A DNA stretch of 64,000 bases from Streptomyces tuirus (GTDB lineage: Bacteria > Actinomycetota > Actinomycetes > Streptomycetales > Streptomycetaceae), in the NCBI RefSeq assembly GCF_014701095.1, contig NZ_AP023439.1, positions 558,001 through 622,000 of the forward strand. Reading direction: 5' to 3'. The notes under the pieces are model-generated. The model did no database searches. It was not told the origin of the DNA and was given only the letters and a program-made list of their open reading frames with translations. Made by a program: the position numbers and the translations under genes. Positions 18,149 through 26,818 of this stretch are shown piece by piece. Each line of letters opens with the position of its first letter. The first letter of the stretch is position 1.

Positions 18149-19096
18149 ATGAGCGTGATCCGTACGGTCACCGGGCCGTTGGCCGCCGCCTTCGTCACCG
18201 GCCCGGTGCTCGCCCATGAGCACCTCGTCGCCGACCTGCGCCGGGACACCGACGGCGAGGCCGCGCTGCTGCCCGGCGCGCACGCGGCCCCGGTCACCGC
18301 CGAACTGGCCGCGCTGCGCGAGGAGTTCGGCCTCGCCCTGGTCGTCGAACTGACCTGCCGCGGCATGGGCCGGGACGTCGCCACGCTGACCCGGATCTCG
18401 CGGGAGTCCGATGTCGCCGTCGTCGCGGCGACCGGCTGGTACTACGAGGCGTTCCACCCCGCCGAGGTCACGGCCGCCCGGGACGCCGACGAGCTGGCCG
18501 CCGTTCTGGTCCGCGAGATCGAGAACGGCATCGACGGCACCGGGGTGTCGCCGGGTGTCCTGGGCGAGGTCGGGACGCATGGCGACGTGATCGGCGCGGC
18601 CGAGGAGAAGACGCTGCGGGCCTCGGCCCGCGCCGCCGTCCGCACCGGCCTGTCCCTGGCCACCCACTGCCACCTCGGCCACGGCGGCCTGGCCCAGCTC
18701 GCCGTGCTGGCCGAGGAGGGCCTGCCCGCACACCGGGTCAGCCTCGGCCACCAGGACCTGCTGGACGACCCCGGAGTACACCGGCGGCTGGCACAGGCGG
18801 GGGCGTACATCGCGTTCGACACCGTAGGCAAGGAGAACTACCAGAGCGACGCCACCCGGCTGCGGTTGCTGCTGTCACTGCTGGAGGCCGGGCACGCCGA
18901 CCGCGTCCTGCTCTCCTGCGACATCTCCCGACACGGCTATCTGACGGCCGAGGGCGGACAGGGGTACGGCCATCTGTTCCGCTCGTTCCTGCCACAGCTG
19001 CGGGCCGCCGGGGCGGACGACGACCTGATCGACCTGATGACACGGCGCAACCCGGTGCGCTTCCTGACCGGTACCCGTACAGAGGAGACACGATGA
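18149..19096 (+). CDS. php: Phosphotriesterase homology protein (Php/YhfV-like)
   Basis: The 315-aa amidohydrolase-superfamily protein has the expected binuclear metal ligands: the HxH pair His23/His25 (LAHEHL), Glu140 in LGEVGTHG where related enzymes have a carboxylated lysine, His173 (ATHCHLGHG), His201 (SLGHQDL) and Asp258 (LLSCDISRH). The bridging Glu instead of Lys is typical of the Php subgroup. The enzyme should hydrolyse a phosphoester, lactone or similar small molecule; the physiological substrate is unknown. Its stop overlaps the next start in ATGA. Confidence 0.88.
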   Translation: MSVIRTVTGPLAAAFVTGPVLAHEHLVADLRRDTDGEAALLPGAHAAPVTAELAALREEFGLALVVELTCRGMGRDVATLTRISRESDVAVVAATGWYYEAFHPAEVTAARDADELAAVLVREIENGIDGTGVSPGVLGEVGTHGDVIGAAEEKTLRASARAAVRTGLSLATHCHLGHGGLAQLAVLAEEGLPAHRVSLGHQDLLDDPGVHRRLAQAGAYIAFDTVGKENYQSDATRLRLLLSLLEAGHADRVLLSCDISRHGYLTAEGGQGYGHLFRSFLPQLRAAGADDDLIDLMTRRNPVRFLTGTRTEETR

Positions 19097-20235
19097 ACGC
19101 CGCACCCGACCCCGCAGCCGCCGCCTGCGCCGCGCAGCCGGCCCTCCCGCAGACCTTCCCCCTGTCCTACGTCGAGGTGGAGGACGCCGCGGCGCAGCAG
19201 TTCCGGCTGCTGGAGTGCACCGCACGGCACTTCGAGGGGCAGGAGCTGTTCACCGCCGACGCGGGTGTGGTGCCCGGCCTCGGCCGTCCGGCCACCACCG
19301 CCAAGGTCGAGGCCGTGCTCGCGGACTACTTCGGCGCGCCCGCCGCGGCGTTCGTCCAGGGTGCCGGCACCGGAGCCATCCGGGCCGCGCTGACCGCCGC
19401 GGTCGGCTCCGGCGAACCGCTGCTCATCCACGACGCGCCGGTCTACCGCACCACGGAGGTCACCCTGCGCGGCCTCGGCGCCGCCACCGAGCAGGCCGAC
19501 TTCAACGATCCGGCGGCTCTGCGGAGCGCGCTCGACTCGGGTCGCTTCCGCTGGCTGTACGTGCAGCACTCCCGGCAGCGGCTCACCGACTCCTACGACC
19601 TCGCCGAGGTCCTCGCCGCCTGCCGCGCCGCCGGGGTACGGACCGTCGTGGACGACAACTACGCCGCGTTCCGGGTGCCCCGCAACGGCACCCAGCTCGG
19701 CGCGGACGCCTCGTGCTTCTCGCTGTTCAAGCTGCACGGCCCGGAGGGTGTCGGCATCGTCGTCGGCGCCGAGGACCTCATCGACCGGGTGCGCGCGGAC
19801 AACTACTCGGGCGGCGGCCAGGTCCAGGGCCACCAGGCACTGGACGCACTGCGCGCGCTGACCCACGTGCCGGTGATGTGGGCGGTGCAGTCCAGGGTGA
19901 CCGGCGAGATCGCCGAACGGCTGGCGGCCGGCGAGGTGCCTGGGGTCGCCGAGGTGCGGATCGCCAGCTCGCAGGACCGCAGCCTGATGGTGCGGCTGAC
20001 CCGTCCGGTGGCAAAGGAGCTGCCCGCGGTCGCCGCCCGGCACGGCGCCGCACCGTATCCGGTGGGCGCCAACTCCCGCTACGAGATCGCCCCGATGTTC
20101 TACAGAATGTCCAGCTCCTCCCTCGACGACGCCCCCGAACTCGCCGACTGGACCGTCCGCGTCAACCCAATGCGGGCCGGCGCCGACCTGGTCCTGGAGA
20201 TTCTCCGGCGCTCGCTGCACGACCTCAAGGACTGA
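19093..20235 (+). CDS. yhfS: YhfS-family PLP-dependent aminotransferase-fold enzyme
   Basis: The 380-aa protein is a fold-type I PLP enzyme. It has VQGAGTGAIRAAL for phosphate binding, RTVVDDNYAAF for the pyridine-nitrogen aspartate, and the Schiff-base lysine Lys213 in CFSLFKLHGPEGVG. The best match is YhfS of the yhf operon, related to class V or cystathionine-type enzymes but of unknown reaction. ATG 19093 overlaps the php stop by four bases. It probably works with YhfX, the second PLP enzyme two bases downstream. Confidence 0.85.
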   Translation: MNAAPDPAAAACAAQPALPQTFPLSYVEVEDAAAQQFRLLECTARHFEGQELFTADAGVVPGLGRPATTAKVEAVLADYFGAPAAAFVQGAGTGAIRAALTAAVGSGEPLLIHDAPVYRTTEVTLRGLGAATEQADFNDPAALRSALDSGRFRWLYVQHSRQRLTDSYDLAEVLAACRAAGVRTVVDDNYAAFRVPRNGTQLGADASCFSLFKLHGPEGVGIVVGAEDLIDRVRADNYSGGGQVQGHQALDALRALTHVPVMWAVQSRVTGEIAERLAAGEVPGVAEVRIASSQDRSLMVRLTRPVAKELPAVAARHGAAPYPVGANSRYEIAPMFYRMSSSSLDDAPELADWTVRVNPMRAGADLVLEILRRSLHDLKD

Positions 20236-20237
20236 AC

Positions 20238-21401
20238 GTGTTCCTCGACACCGTCCTGACCCGCAACCCGGACCTGGTGAACGCTGCCAGCCGGCTCCAC
20301 CAGGAAGGAGAGATCCCGCCCGACACCTATGTGATGGACCTGGATGCGATCGGGTCCAACGCCGCTCTGCTGGCCGCCGAGGCCGAACGGCTCGGCCTGA
20401 CCCTCTGGTTCGTGGTCAAGCAGGTCGGCCGCAACCCCGAGCTGATCGAGGCCGTCGCCCGGCACATCCCGAAGTTCGCCGCCATCGACCCGCCCGAGGC
20501 CCGCCTGCTGCACGCCTCCGGCGCCCGGGCCGGCAACCTCGGCCACCTGGTGCAGATTCCCGGCCGCGCGCTGGAGGAGATGCTCGCCTGGCGGCCCGAG
20601 GCCGTCACCGTCTTCGACCTGGCCAATGCGCGCGCCGTCTCGGCGGCCGCCCAGCGGCTCGGCATGGTGCAGGGCATCCTGATCCGTCTCGAAGGCGCCG
20701 AGGGCTCGGTCTATCCCGGCCAGGAAGGTGGCGTCCCGCTCACCGGCCTCGACGCCTTCGCCGCGGAGGCCGAACGGCTCCCCGGCGTGCGCATCGCCGG
20801 CGTCACCGCCTTCCCCTGCGTGCTGTGCGACCCGGTCACCGGACAGCCACGGCCGACCGCCAACCTCGAACTCGCACATGCCGCCCTGGACACCCTGCGG
20901 GCGCGCGGCCACCACGCTCTGAAGCTGAGCGCGCCCAGCGCCACCTCGATGGCGACGCTGCCGCTGCTGGCCGAACACGGGGCCACCCATGGCGAGCCCG
21001 GCCACGCCCTGACCGGAACCACCCCGCTGCACGCCGTCGATCCACACCAGCCCGAGCGTCCCGCCTACGTCTATGTCTCCGAGGTCGCGCACACCCTCGC
21101 CGACGGCCGCCCGGCGGTCTACGGGGGCGGCTTCTACGCCCGGGCCGCGGTCAAGGACGCGCTGCTGCCCCGTACCGGCCTGCGGCTGCCCGTCCAGGAC
21201 GCCCCCGCGGCGAACATCGACTACTACCGGCTGCTCGGCGCACCCGCCGGGGGCCAGGACGTACGCACCGGTGACACCGCACTCTTCGCCTTCCGCACCC
21301 AGGTCTTCGTCACCCGCAGCAACGTCGCCGTCGTCGCCGGCCTCTCCTCCGGCCGGCCGCGCCTGACCGGCCTGTACGACCCGCTGGGCCGTCGGTACTG
21401 A
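20238..21401 (+). CDS. yhfX: YhfX-family alanine-racemase-fold PLP enzyme
   Basis: The 387-aa protein has the alanine-racemase-type barrel: PDTYVMDLDAIGSNAALLAAEA early, then LWFVVKQVGRNPELIEA, where the lysine of VVKQ is the likely Schiff base. It continues with FAAIDPPEARLLHASG, SAPSATSMATLPLL and a C-terminal beta domain with VYGGGFYARAAVKD. This matches YhfX, whose substrate is unknown. It starts at GTG 20238, two bases after the yhfS stop. Fold and cofactor are well supported; the reaction (racemase, decarboxylase or other) is not. Confidence 0.85.
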   Translation: MFLDTVLTRNPDLVNAASRLHQEGEIPPDTYVMDLDAIGSNAALLAAEAERLGLTLWFVVKQVGRNPELIEAVARHIPKFAAIDPPEARLLHASGARAGNLGHLVQIPGRALEEMLAWRPEAVTVFDLANARAVSAAAQRLGMVQGILIRLEGAEGSVYPGQEGGVPLTGLDAFAAEAERLPGVRIAGVTAFPCVLCDPVTGQPRPTANLELAHAALDTLRARGHHALKLSAPSATSMATLPLLAEHGATHGEPGHALTGTTPLHAVDPHQPERPAYVYVSEVAHTLADGRPAVYGGGFYARAAVKDALLPRTGLRLPVQDAPAANIDYYRLLGAPAGGQDVRTGDTALFAFRTQVFVTRSNVAVVAGLSSGRPRLTGLYDPLGRRY

Positions 21402-21412
21402 AAGGCACCCCC

Positions 21413-22639
21413 ATGAGCACCACCGTCATCGTCGTCGTCGACGGCCTCGGCATCGGCGCGATGCCCGACGCGGGCCGGTTGCGCCCCGGCGACCGGCAGG
21501 CCGACACCCTCGGCCACATCCTGGACCACTGCCCCGGACTGCGGCTGCCGGCGTTCACCGCGCTCGGCCTCGGCCTCGTCCACCCCCACCCCCGGCTGGC
21601 GGACGACGCCCCGCTGCCGGTCGCGGCCGGCCGGGCGGCACTCGGCTACCCGGGCGCCGACACCTTCGCCGGCCACCAGACCATGATGGGCGCCGACTTC
21701 AGCCGGGTCACCGTGGCCCGGCTCGGGGAACACCTCGACGAGGTCACCGCCGTTCTGCGCGCCGCCGGACACACCGTCGAGCCCCTGGGCGGCGGGCCGC
21801 TGCTGGTGGACGGCGTCGCCCTGGTGCACGACAACCTGGAGGCCGACCCCGGCATCAACTGGAATGTCTCGGCGCGCCTGGACGATCTGCCGTTCGAGGA
21901 CATCACCGCCATCGCCCGCACCGTCCGCACGCCGGCCCCGGTCGCCCGCGTCATCGCCGTCGGCGGCCACGCCGACGGCCCGCTGCCCGGCTTCGTACGT
22001 CCCGGCGACGGCGGCACCGTGGGCCTGGACACCCCCGCGTGCGGCTTCTACCGCAACGGCGGCCTGGAGGTGGTGCACCTGGGCGCGCCGCTCGACCACA
22101 CCCGGCAGCTGCCCCAACTCGCCGCGCGCGCCGGCCTCCCGGTCACCCTGGTCGGCAAGGCCGCCGACATCCTGCGGTGCGAGACGGCGGTACGCCGCCC
22201 CGCCGTGCCCACCGCCGACGTCCTGCGGCACACCCTCCGGGCGGCCACCGGCGACGGGCTGGTGGTGGCCAATGTGCAGGAGAGCGACCTGGCCGGGCAC
22301 CAGCAGGAGACCGACCGCTACGGCGACGTCCTGCGCCAGGTCGACGAAGGGCTGGCGGAGCTGATCGCGCTGCTCGACTCGCCCGGCGACCGGCTCATCC
22401 TCACCGCCGACCACGGCAACGACCCGACCATCGGGCACGCCTACCACACACGCGAGTACGTGCCGGTGCTCATCCATCGCCCCGAATTCCGCGTCCCACA
22501 ACTCCTGCCGGACGCGGACAGCCTGGCCGACGTCGGCGCCACCGCCGCCCTCGCGCTGGACCTCGACCCGTCCCGGCTGGGCAACGGCACCGCCCTGTAC
22601 CCGGCTCCCGGCACCACCCAGGAGTCGACCGCGCGCTGA
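21413..22639 (+). CDS. yhfW: YhfW phosphopentomutase-like metalloenzyme
   Basis: The 408-aa alkaline-phosphatase-superfamily protein begins TVIVVVDGLGIGAMPDAG, carrying the first metal aspartate. It has GYPGADTFAGHQTMMG, matching the phosphopentomutase substrate loop with the phospho-acceptor threonine, and ends with the metal-binding cluster LILTADHGNDPTIGHAYHTREYVPVLIH. It would move phosphate between C1 and C5 of a pentose or related sugar. It is the last gene of the yhf-type operon, starting 11 bp after yhfX. Sequence cannot distinguish it from true DeoB, but its context is yhfW. Confidence 0.87.
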   Translation: MSTTVIVVVDGLGIGAMPDAGRLRPGDRQADTLGHILDHCPGLRLPAFTALGLGLVHPHPRLADDAPLPVAAGRAALGYPGADTFAGHQTMMGADFSRVTVARLGEHLDEVTAVLRAAGHTVEPLGGGPLLVDGVALVHDNLEADPGINWNVSARLDDLPFEDITAIARTVRTPAPVARVIAVGGHADGPLPGFVRPGDGGTVGLDTPACGFYRNGGLEVVHLGAPLDHTRQLPQLAARAGLPVTLVGKAADILRCETAVRRPAVPTADVLRHTLRAATGDGLVVANVQESDLAGHQQETDRYGDVLRQVDEGLAELIALLDSPGDRLILTADHGNDPTIGHAYHTREYVPVLIHRPEFRVPQLLPDADSLADVGATAALALDLDPSRLGNGTALYPAPGTTQESTAR

Positions 22640-22744
22640 GCGTGCCCCCGTTGCCTTCATCGTGCTCCCCGGGCTCGGAGCTCCCGGCCTACTGGCCCGG
22701 CATGGCTTTGCCCCTGTCGACCATGACCCGGGGCCCGCCGTCCC

Positions 22745-22980
22745 AGCCACACGGAACTCGCCGTAACGGCGCTGCTCGCTCTCCCCCTGGACGAGGCGTT
22801 CGTCAAGATACGCACCGGAGCACCGGACGACGGCGCTGGCGTGGACGCTCGACTCGGCCTGGGGACAGGCGTTCTGCCGCTGCGCGTCACGTGGGACGAC
22901 CTGGAGCCAGACCACTGCTGCCCGCAGGCGTCGAGGCCCCCACCCTTCTGGCGGAGCGGGTCGGTACCCCGGCCAACTGA
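22745..22980 (+). pseudogene. Pyridoxamine-phosphate-oxidase-family remnant, frameshifted
   Basis: The frame from 22745 reads ELAVTALLALPLDEAFVKIR and then a TGAPDD turn and GVLPLRVTWDDLEPD. I recognise this as the C-terminal half of small FMN-binding pyridoxamine-phosphate-oxidase-like proteins (consensus LPL.E.SVKVRTGPP...GVLPL). A one-base deletion near 22915 moves the ending (LLPAGVEAPTLLAERVG) into the next frame, ending at TGA 22978. No start codon or N-terminal half is present. It is a dead 3' fragment in the 660-bp gap after yhfW; the rest of that gap shows nothing recognisable. Confidence 0.45.
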
Positions 22981-23273
22981 TACTCCACGCCGACCCGGCG
23001 CGACTGGCACACACGCTCTATGACGGAACGGGACGAAGCACCTCGTCCAAATCGAGAAGGGACATGCCCGGCAAGCGGGCCCTCGAGCTGTGCGAGCACA
23101 CGACACGGACTCCATCGAAGCCTCGCCGACCCTCGTCCGGGCCATCGCCGGGGTCGTCCGACGACGCGGTCCACCGCCGGCACCCTGTCGACCAGGGGCA
23201 GCTCGTTGCTGCATTTGTTTCGACCCTTGCTCATCTCGCGATCGATGTGCGATCTTATTCTCATTCCGTTCAT

Positions 23274-23285
23274 GGAAACGTTTCC
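23274..23285. promoter_or_regulatory. LacI-type operator before the regulator gene
   Basis: GGAAACGTTTCC is a perfect 12-bp palindrome with the central CG typical of LacI-family operators. It lies 16 bp before the LacI ATG, directly upstream of the ribosome binding site AAGGAGG, which suggests autorepression. Confidence 0.65.
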
Positions 23286-23301
23286 GTAAGGAGGTGGGTG
23301 G

Positions 23302-24297
23302 ATGGCCACGATCAAGGATGTCGCGGCACGAGCCGGCGTCGCGCTGGGTACCGCATCCCGTGTGCTCAGCGGCAGCAGTCAGACTTCGGCCGACTCTCGT
23401 GCCCGTGTGCTCGCGGCCGCCGCCGAGTTGGGATACATCGCCAACGGCCCCGCCCGTTCGCTGCGGCGTGCCCGTACGGACGTACTGGGGTTGCTCGTCT
23501 CGGACATCCGTAACCCGTTCTTCTCCGAACTGGCTCACGCCGCAGAGCAGGAGGCGCGCCGCCACGGATACACCGTGCTGCTGGCCAACGCGAACGAGGA
23601 CGCCGAGCAGGCCGACGCATACCTTCGGACCTTCGCTGCTCAGCGCATCGACGGCCTGCTGTTCTCACCGCAGAGCACCGTCTCGCCGCAAGTCACCGCC
23701 ACGCTCGCGTCCGGACTGCCGGTTGTGTTCCTCAACCGCACGATCGAGGGCGTCGACGCCCCGCTGTACGGCACGGACAACGCTCAGGGCGTGCAGCAGG
23801 TGCTTGCCTGGCTGCAGCGCCGCGGCCACCGCGACGTCGCCTTCATCGGAGGCCCGGACTCGATCTCCACCGGCGCCGAGCGCCGCGCCGCCTACCTCGC
23901 CGGGCGCCAGGCACACGGCATCAGCACCGACGACAGGCTGCTCGACGCCGGTGACTTCCTGGCTGGCGGAGCGGCCGAGGCCATGTCCCGCATCCTCGAC
24001 CGTGGCGTCACGTTCACGGCCGTGTTCGGTGCGAACGGTCTGACCACCCTGGGAGCCGTGCGCGCCCTGCGTGAGCGGCTCGGCGCAGAGCAGGCCGCCC
24101 GCATCGAAGTCGTCTCCTTCGACGACCTCGACTGGTTCGAGTTCGCCTCTCCGCCCATCAGCGCGGTCCGCAACGACGCTTCGTCGATCGGCCGGCTCGG
24201 TGTACGCGGGCTCGTCGACCTCATCGCCGGCGGCGCCGCACTCGGACAGCGTGTCCCCACCACCTTCGCCGACCGGTCCGCGCAGGACATCCGATGA
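23302..24297 (+). CDS. LacI-family transcriptional regulator
   Basis: The 331-aa repressor starts with the LacI helix-turn-helix ATIKDVAARAGVALGTASRVLSG, followed by the hinge ELGYIANGPARSLRRARTD. The sugar-binding domain has LGLLVSDIRNPFFSELAHAAE, QRIDGLLFSPQS and IEVVSFDDLDWFEFASPP. The ligand is likely a sugar or sugar phosphate handled by the RpiB-like isomerase and transporter downstream. ATG 23302 has AAGGAGGTGG upstream. Its stop overlaps a small, doubtful reading frame. Confidence 0.93.
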   Translation: MATIKDVAARAGVALGTASRVLSGSSQTSADSRARVLAAAAELGYIANGPARSLRRARTDVLGLLVSDIRNPFFSELAHAAEQEARRHGYTVLLANANEDAEQADAYLRTFAAQRIDGLLFSPQSTVSPQVTATLASGLPVVFLNRTIEGVDAPLYGTDNAQGVQQVLAWLQRRGHRDVAFIGGPDSISTGAERRAAYLAGRQAHGISTDDRLLDAGDFLAGGAAEAMSRILDRGVTFTAVFGANGLTTLGAVRALRERLGAEQAARIEVVSFDDLDWFEFASPPISAVRNDASSIGRLGVRGLVDLIAGGAALGQRVPTTFADRSAQDIR

Positions 24298-24656
24298 GCA
24301 TGCGGATCGCCCTCGGCGCCGCCCCCACCGAGGACGCCGGCTCCCTCAGCCATCCGCGTCGTCACGGCGTTACTGTGCAGTCCACCTCGAGGCCGACGCC
24401 GTCGACGGAGATGCCGCCCTGCACCCTTTCCTCGCCCGCGGTCCCGGCGTCTTCACAGGCACCGCCGCCCAGGTGCAGAGCACCCCTAGGGGCCCGGCGC
24501 CGAGCGTGCAATGCCCGGCAAGGCCGTCGGCTGCGCTTACGCGGTGGCGCAGCGTGCGACCAACACCCGCACCACGCACTCACCGTCGCTGTCACACCAG
24601 ACCCAGCACCACAACCTCCTTCCCCAATCCGACGGCAGGCAGTGCGCCCGCCCTGA
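24294..24656 (+). CDS. Doubtful small frame between LacI and RpiB-like genes
   Basis: This frame of 120 codons starts at an ATG overlapping the lacI stop (ATGA) and begins MSMRIALGAAPTEDAG, faintly like the opening of an RpiB-type protein. The remainder is Pro/Ser/Arg-rich and resembles nothing known to me. It may be a decayed gene, perhaps a former isomerase or kinase of the sugar module. It may also be non-coding. Without it, 370 bp separate lacI from the isomerase gene. Confidence 0.2.
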   Translation: MSMRIALGAAPTEDAGSLSHPRRHGVTVQSTSRPTPSTEMPPCTLSSPAVPASSQAPPPRCRAPLGARRRACNARQGRRLRLRGGAACDQHPHHALTVAVTPDPAPQPPSPIRRQAVRPP

Positions 24657-24668
24657 AAGGAACCACCG

Positions 24669-25124
24669 ATGAAGGTCGCCCTCGGCGCGGACCACGCCGG
24701 ATATCCGCTCAAAGACGCCGTCCGCCAGGCCATTGAGGCTCTCGGTCACGAGGTGATCGATTGCGGCACCCACAGTTGCGACCCTGTCGACTTCCCGGAC
24801 ATCACCCGCAGCACCTGCGAGGTGGTGCTCTCTGGCTCCGCCGATCGGGCGGTGCTCGTATGCGGCACCGGCCAGGGCGCCGTCATGGCCGCCAACAAAC
24901 TGCCCGGCGTCCGTTGCGGCCTCGCCCACGAGCCCTACTCCGCGCACCAAGCAGTCGAGCACGACGACGCCAACGCCATCGCCATCGGGGCCTGGCTGGT
25001 CCCGCACGCACTCGTGCCCGACATCGTCCGTGAGTTCCTCGGTGCCGTCTTCGACGACGACGAGGAAACCCGCCGCCGGGTCGCCAAGCTCAACGCGCTC
25101 GACGCCCTGGCCCAGGCCAACTGA
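24669..25124 (+). CDS. RpiB/LacAB-family sugar-phosphate isomerase
   Basis: The 151-aa protein opens MKVALGADHAGYPLKDAV and has VDFPDITRSTCE, the active-site segment LVCGTGQGAVMAANK with the catalytic cysteine, and GLAHEPYSAHQAVEHDDANAIAIG. It is a ribose-5-phosphate isomerase B-type enzyme, interconverting aldose and ketose phosphates. The Gln in CGTGQG replaces the usual Ile/Gln position seen across subfamilies, so the sugar (ribose, erythrulose or another) is open. ATG 24669 follows GAAAGGAACCACCG. It probably feeds from the transporter downstream. Confidence 0.9.
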   Translation: MKVALGADHAGYPLKDAVRQAIEALGHEVIDCGTHSCDPVDFPDITRSTCEVVLSGSADRAVLVCGTGQGAVMAANKLPGVRCGLAHEPYSAHQAVEHDDANAIAIGAWLVPHALVPDIVREFLGAVFDDDEETRRRVAKLNALDALAQAN

Positions 25125-25327
25125 CAAGCCGCCCGCACACCCCTTGAGCGGGTGAACTCTCTCTTCCGCTGACACCGAACTCCCCGCCCGCGAACGACTG
25201 CGCCGGGCGCCTGTTCGTCATGCCCAGAAGCACCCAGTCGAAGGATCCGGCCTCCCCTCGTGCGGCCCCATCCTCCTCACTGCGCAGACGCCGGCTTCTC
25301 TCCGGCGACCCACAAAGGAGATCCCCC

Positions 25328-26713
25328 ATGTCCACCAGCGCCCCCGCCGGACGGCGAAGCGTGCTCGGCTCCAAGGACCGCGTCAAGACAGCAGTCGCCG
25401 CGGGCCTCGGCACCAGCGTCGAGAACTACGACTTCATCGCATACGGCACCGCCTCCGCGCTCTACTTCGGAGCGGTCTTCTTCCCCGAGAGCGACCGGTT
25501 CGTCGGCACCCTGCTCTCCTTCGCCACCCTCGCCGTCGGTTTCGTCATGCGACCGCTCGGAGGAGCCATCGGCGGCTACTTCGCCGACAAGGTCGGCCGC
25601 AAGCCCGTCCTCGTCACGGCGATGCTCGTCATGGGTGCCGCCACCTTCCTCATAGGCGCGCTGCCGACCTACGAACAGGTCGGCGTGCTCGCACCGATCC
25701 TGCTCGTGGCCCTCCGCATGCTTCAGGGCCTGGCATTCGGTGCCGAGTGGGGCGGTGCGATCACCATGGCCTACGAGCACGCGCCGTGGCACCGCCGCGG
25801 CATGTTCGCCGCGATCCCCCAGTCCGGCAATCCTCTGGGCATCGCTCTGGCCAGCGGCGTGTTCGCGTGGAGTGACACCCTCCACGGCAGCTGGCAGTGG
25901 CGGACACCCTTCCTGCTCAGCGCCGTCCTTGTGATCGTCGCGCTGATCGTACGTTCCCGTCTCACGGAATCCCCCGAGTTCCAGGAGGTCCAGGCAAGCG
26001 GCAAGACCGAGAAGAACCCGCTCCTCGCGACCCTGGCCGGCGATTGGCGCGGCATCCTGCGTGTCATCGCCTTGCGCGTCGTGGAATCCTTCGCCTACTA
26101 CTCCACCGCGACCTACCTGCTCAACTACATCACCGAACGCCACCCCGACCTCAGGCCCGTGGCCCTCGGTGCGATCACCGCCGCCAGCGTCCTCGCCATA
26201 GCAGTCACCTTCCTCGCCGGCGCACTCACCGACCGCATCGGACGCCGCCCCATCTACATAACGGCCTGTACGGCGGCGATCCTCTTCGCCTTCCCGATGT
26301 ATCTGCTCGCCAACTCCGCCCAGCCCGCCCTGGTGGTGACGGTGTTCATCATCGGCATCGGCCTCATCCACGCATCGCTCACAGGAACCCAGGGCTCTCT
26401 GCTCACCGAGCAGTTCCGCACCGCCACTCGTACCTCGGGCGCCTCGCTCGGCTACCAAGTCGCCGCGGCCATCGGCGGCTTCGCACCCCTGCTCGCCGCC
26501 GCCCTGGTCGGCGCCTTCGGGTGGCCGGGCGCGGCGGTGCTCTACCTCGGCGCGGCCTTGATCGGTCTCGTCGGCATCCTCGTGACCAAGGAGACCTGGG
26601 GCCGCCAGGAACGGGAGCGCGTGCTCCGCCTCGTTGCGGAAGAAGGCCATGCTCAGACCGCGGCCGGCACTCCGGTGAATGCCGTCCTGCCGCCCTCGCC
26701 TGGCTCTCGGTAA
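25328..26713 (+). CDS. MHS-type major facilitator transporter
   Basis: The 461-aa protein has 12 predicted helices and metabolite:H+ symporter signatures: ENYDFIAYGTASALYFGAVFFPE, MRPLGGAIGGYFADKVGRKPVL after helix 2, and ALTDRIGRRPIYI at the second-half repeat. Such proteins import organic acids, polyols or betaine-like compounds with protons. It is the likely substrate uptake gene for the LacI/isomerase module. ATG 25328 has AAAGGAGATCCCCC upstream; the longer frame from 25220 adds unconserved residues. Confidence 0.9.
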   Translation: MSTSAPAGRRSVLGSKDRVKTAVAAGLGTSVENYDFIAYGTASALYFGAVFFPESDRFVGTLLSFATLAVGFVMRPLGGAIGGYFADKVGRKPVLVTAMLVMGAATFLIGALPTYEQVGVLAPILLVALRMLQGLAFGAEWGGAITMAYEHAPWHRRGMFAAIPQSGNPLGIALASGVFAWSDTLHGSWQWRTPFLLSAVLVIVALIVRSRLTESPEFQEVQASGKTEKNPLLATLAGDWRGILRVIALRVVESFAYYSTATYLLNYITERHPDLRPVALGAITAASVLAIAVTFLAGALTDRIGRRPIYITACTAAILFAFPMYLLANSAQPALVVTVFIIGIGLIHASLTGTQGSLLTEQFRTATRTSGASLGYQVAAAIGGFAPLLAAALVGAFGWPGAAVLYLGAALIGLVGILVTKETWGRQERERVLRLVAEEGHAQTAAGTPVNAVLPPSPGSR

Positions 26714-26790
26714 ACCCGCTTCCCCTCGAAAGCCTGCGGCACAGGGCACGGTGGCCTCTGCGACAGGCCGGGCGGCATCAGTGGCGCTGA

Positions 26791-26808
26791 TGTCAGACGG
26801 GTCTGACA
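26791..26808. promoter_or_regulatory. Inverted repeat just before the SMI1/KNR4 gene
   Basis: TGTCAGAC-GG-GTCTGACA is a perfect 8-bp inverted repeat ending 10 bp before ATG 26819. It may be an operator or block ribosome access, since no ribosome binding site is visible here. Confidence 0.45.
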
Positions 26809-26818
26809 CGCTGCTCGC

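Noticed and set aside
22657..23300. Extra gene before the LacI regulator
   Set aside because: Apart from the oxidase-like remnant, no frame has a start with a ribosome binding site or recognisable sequence.
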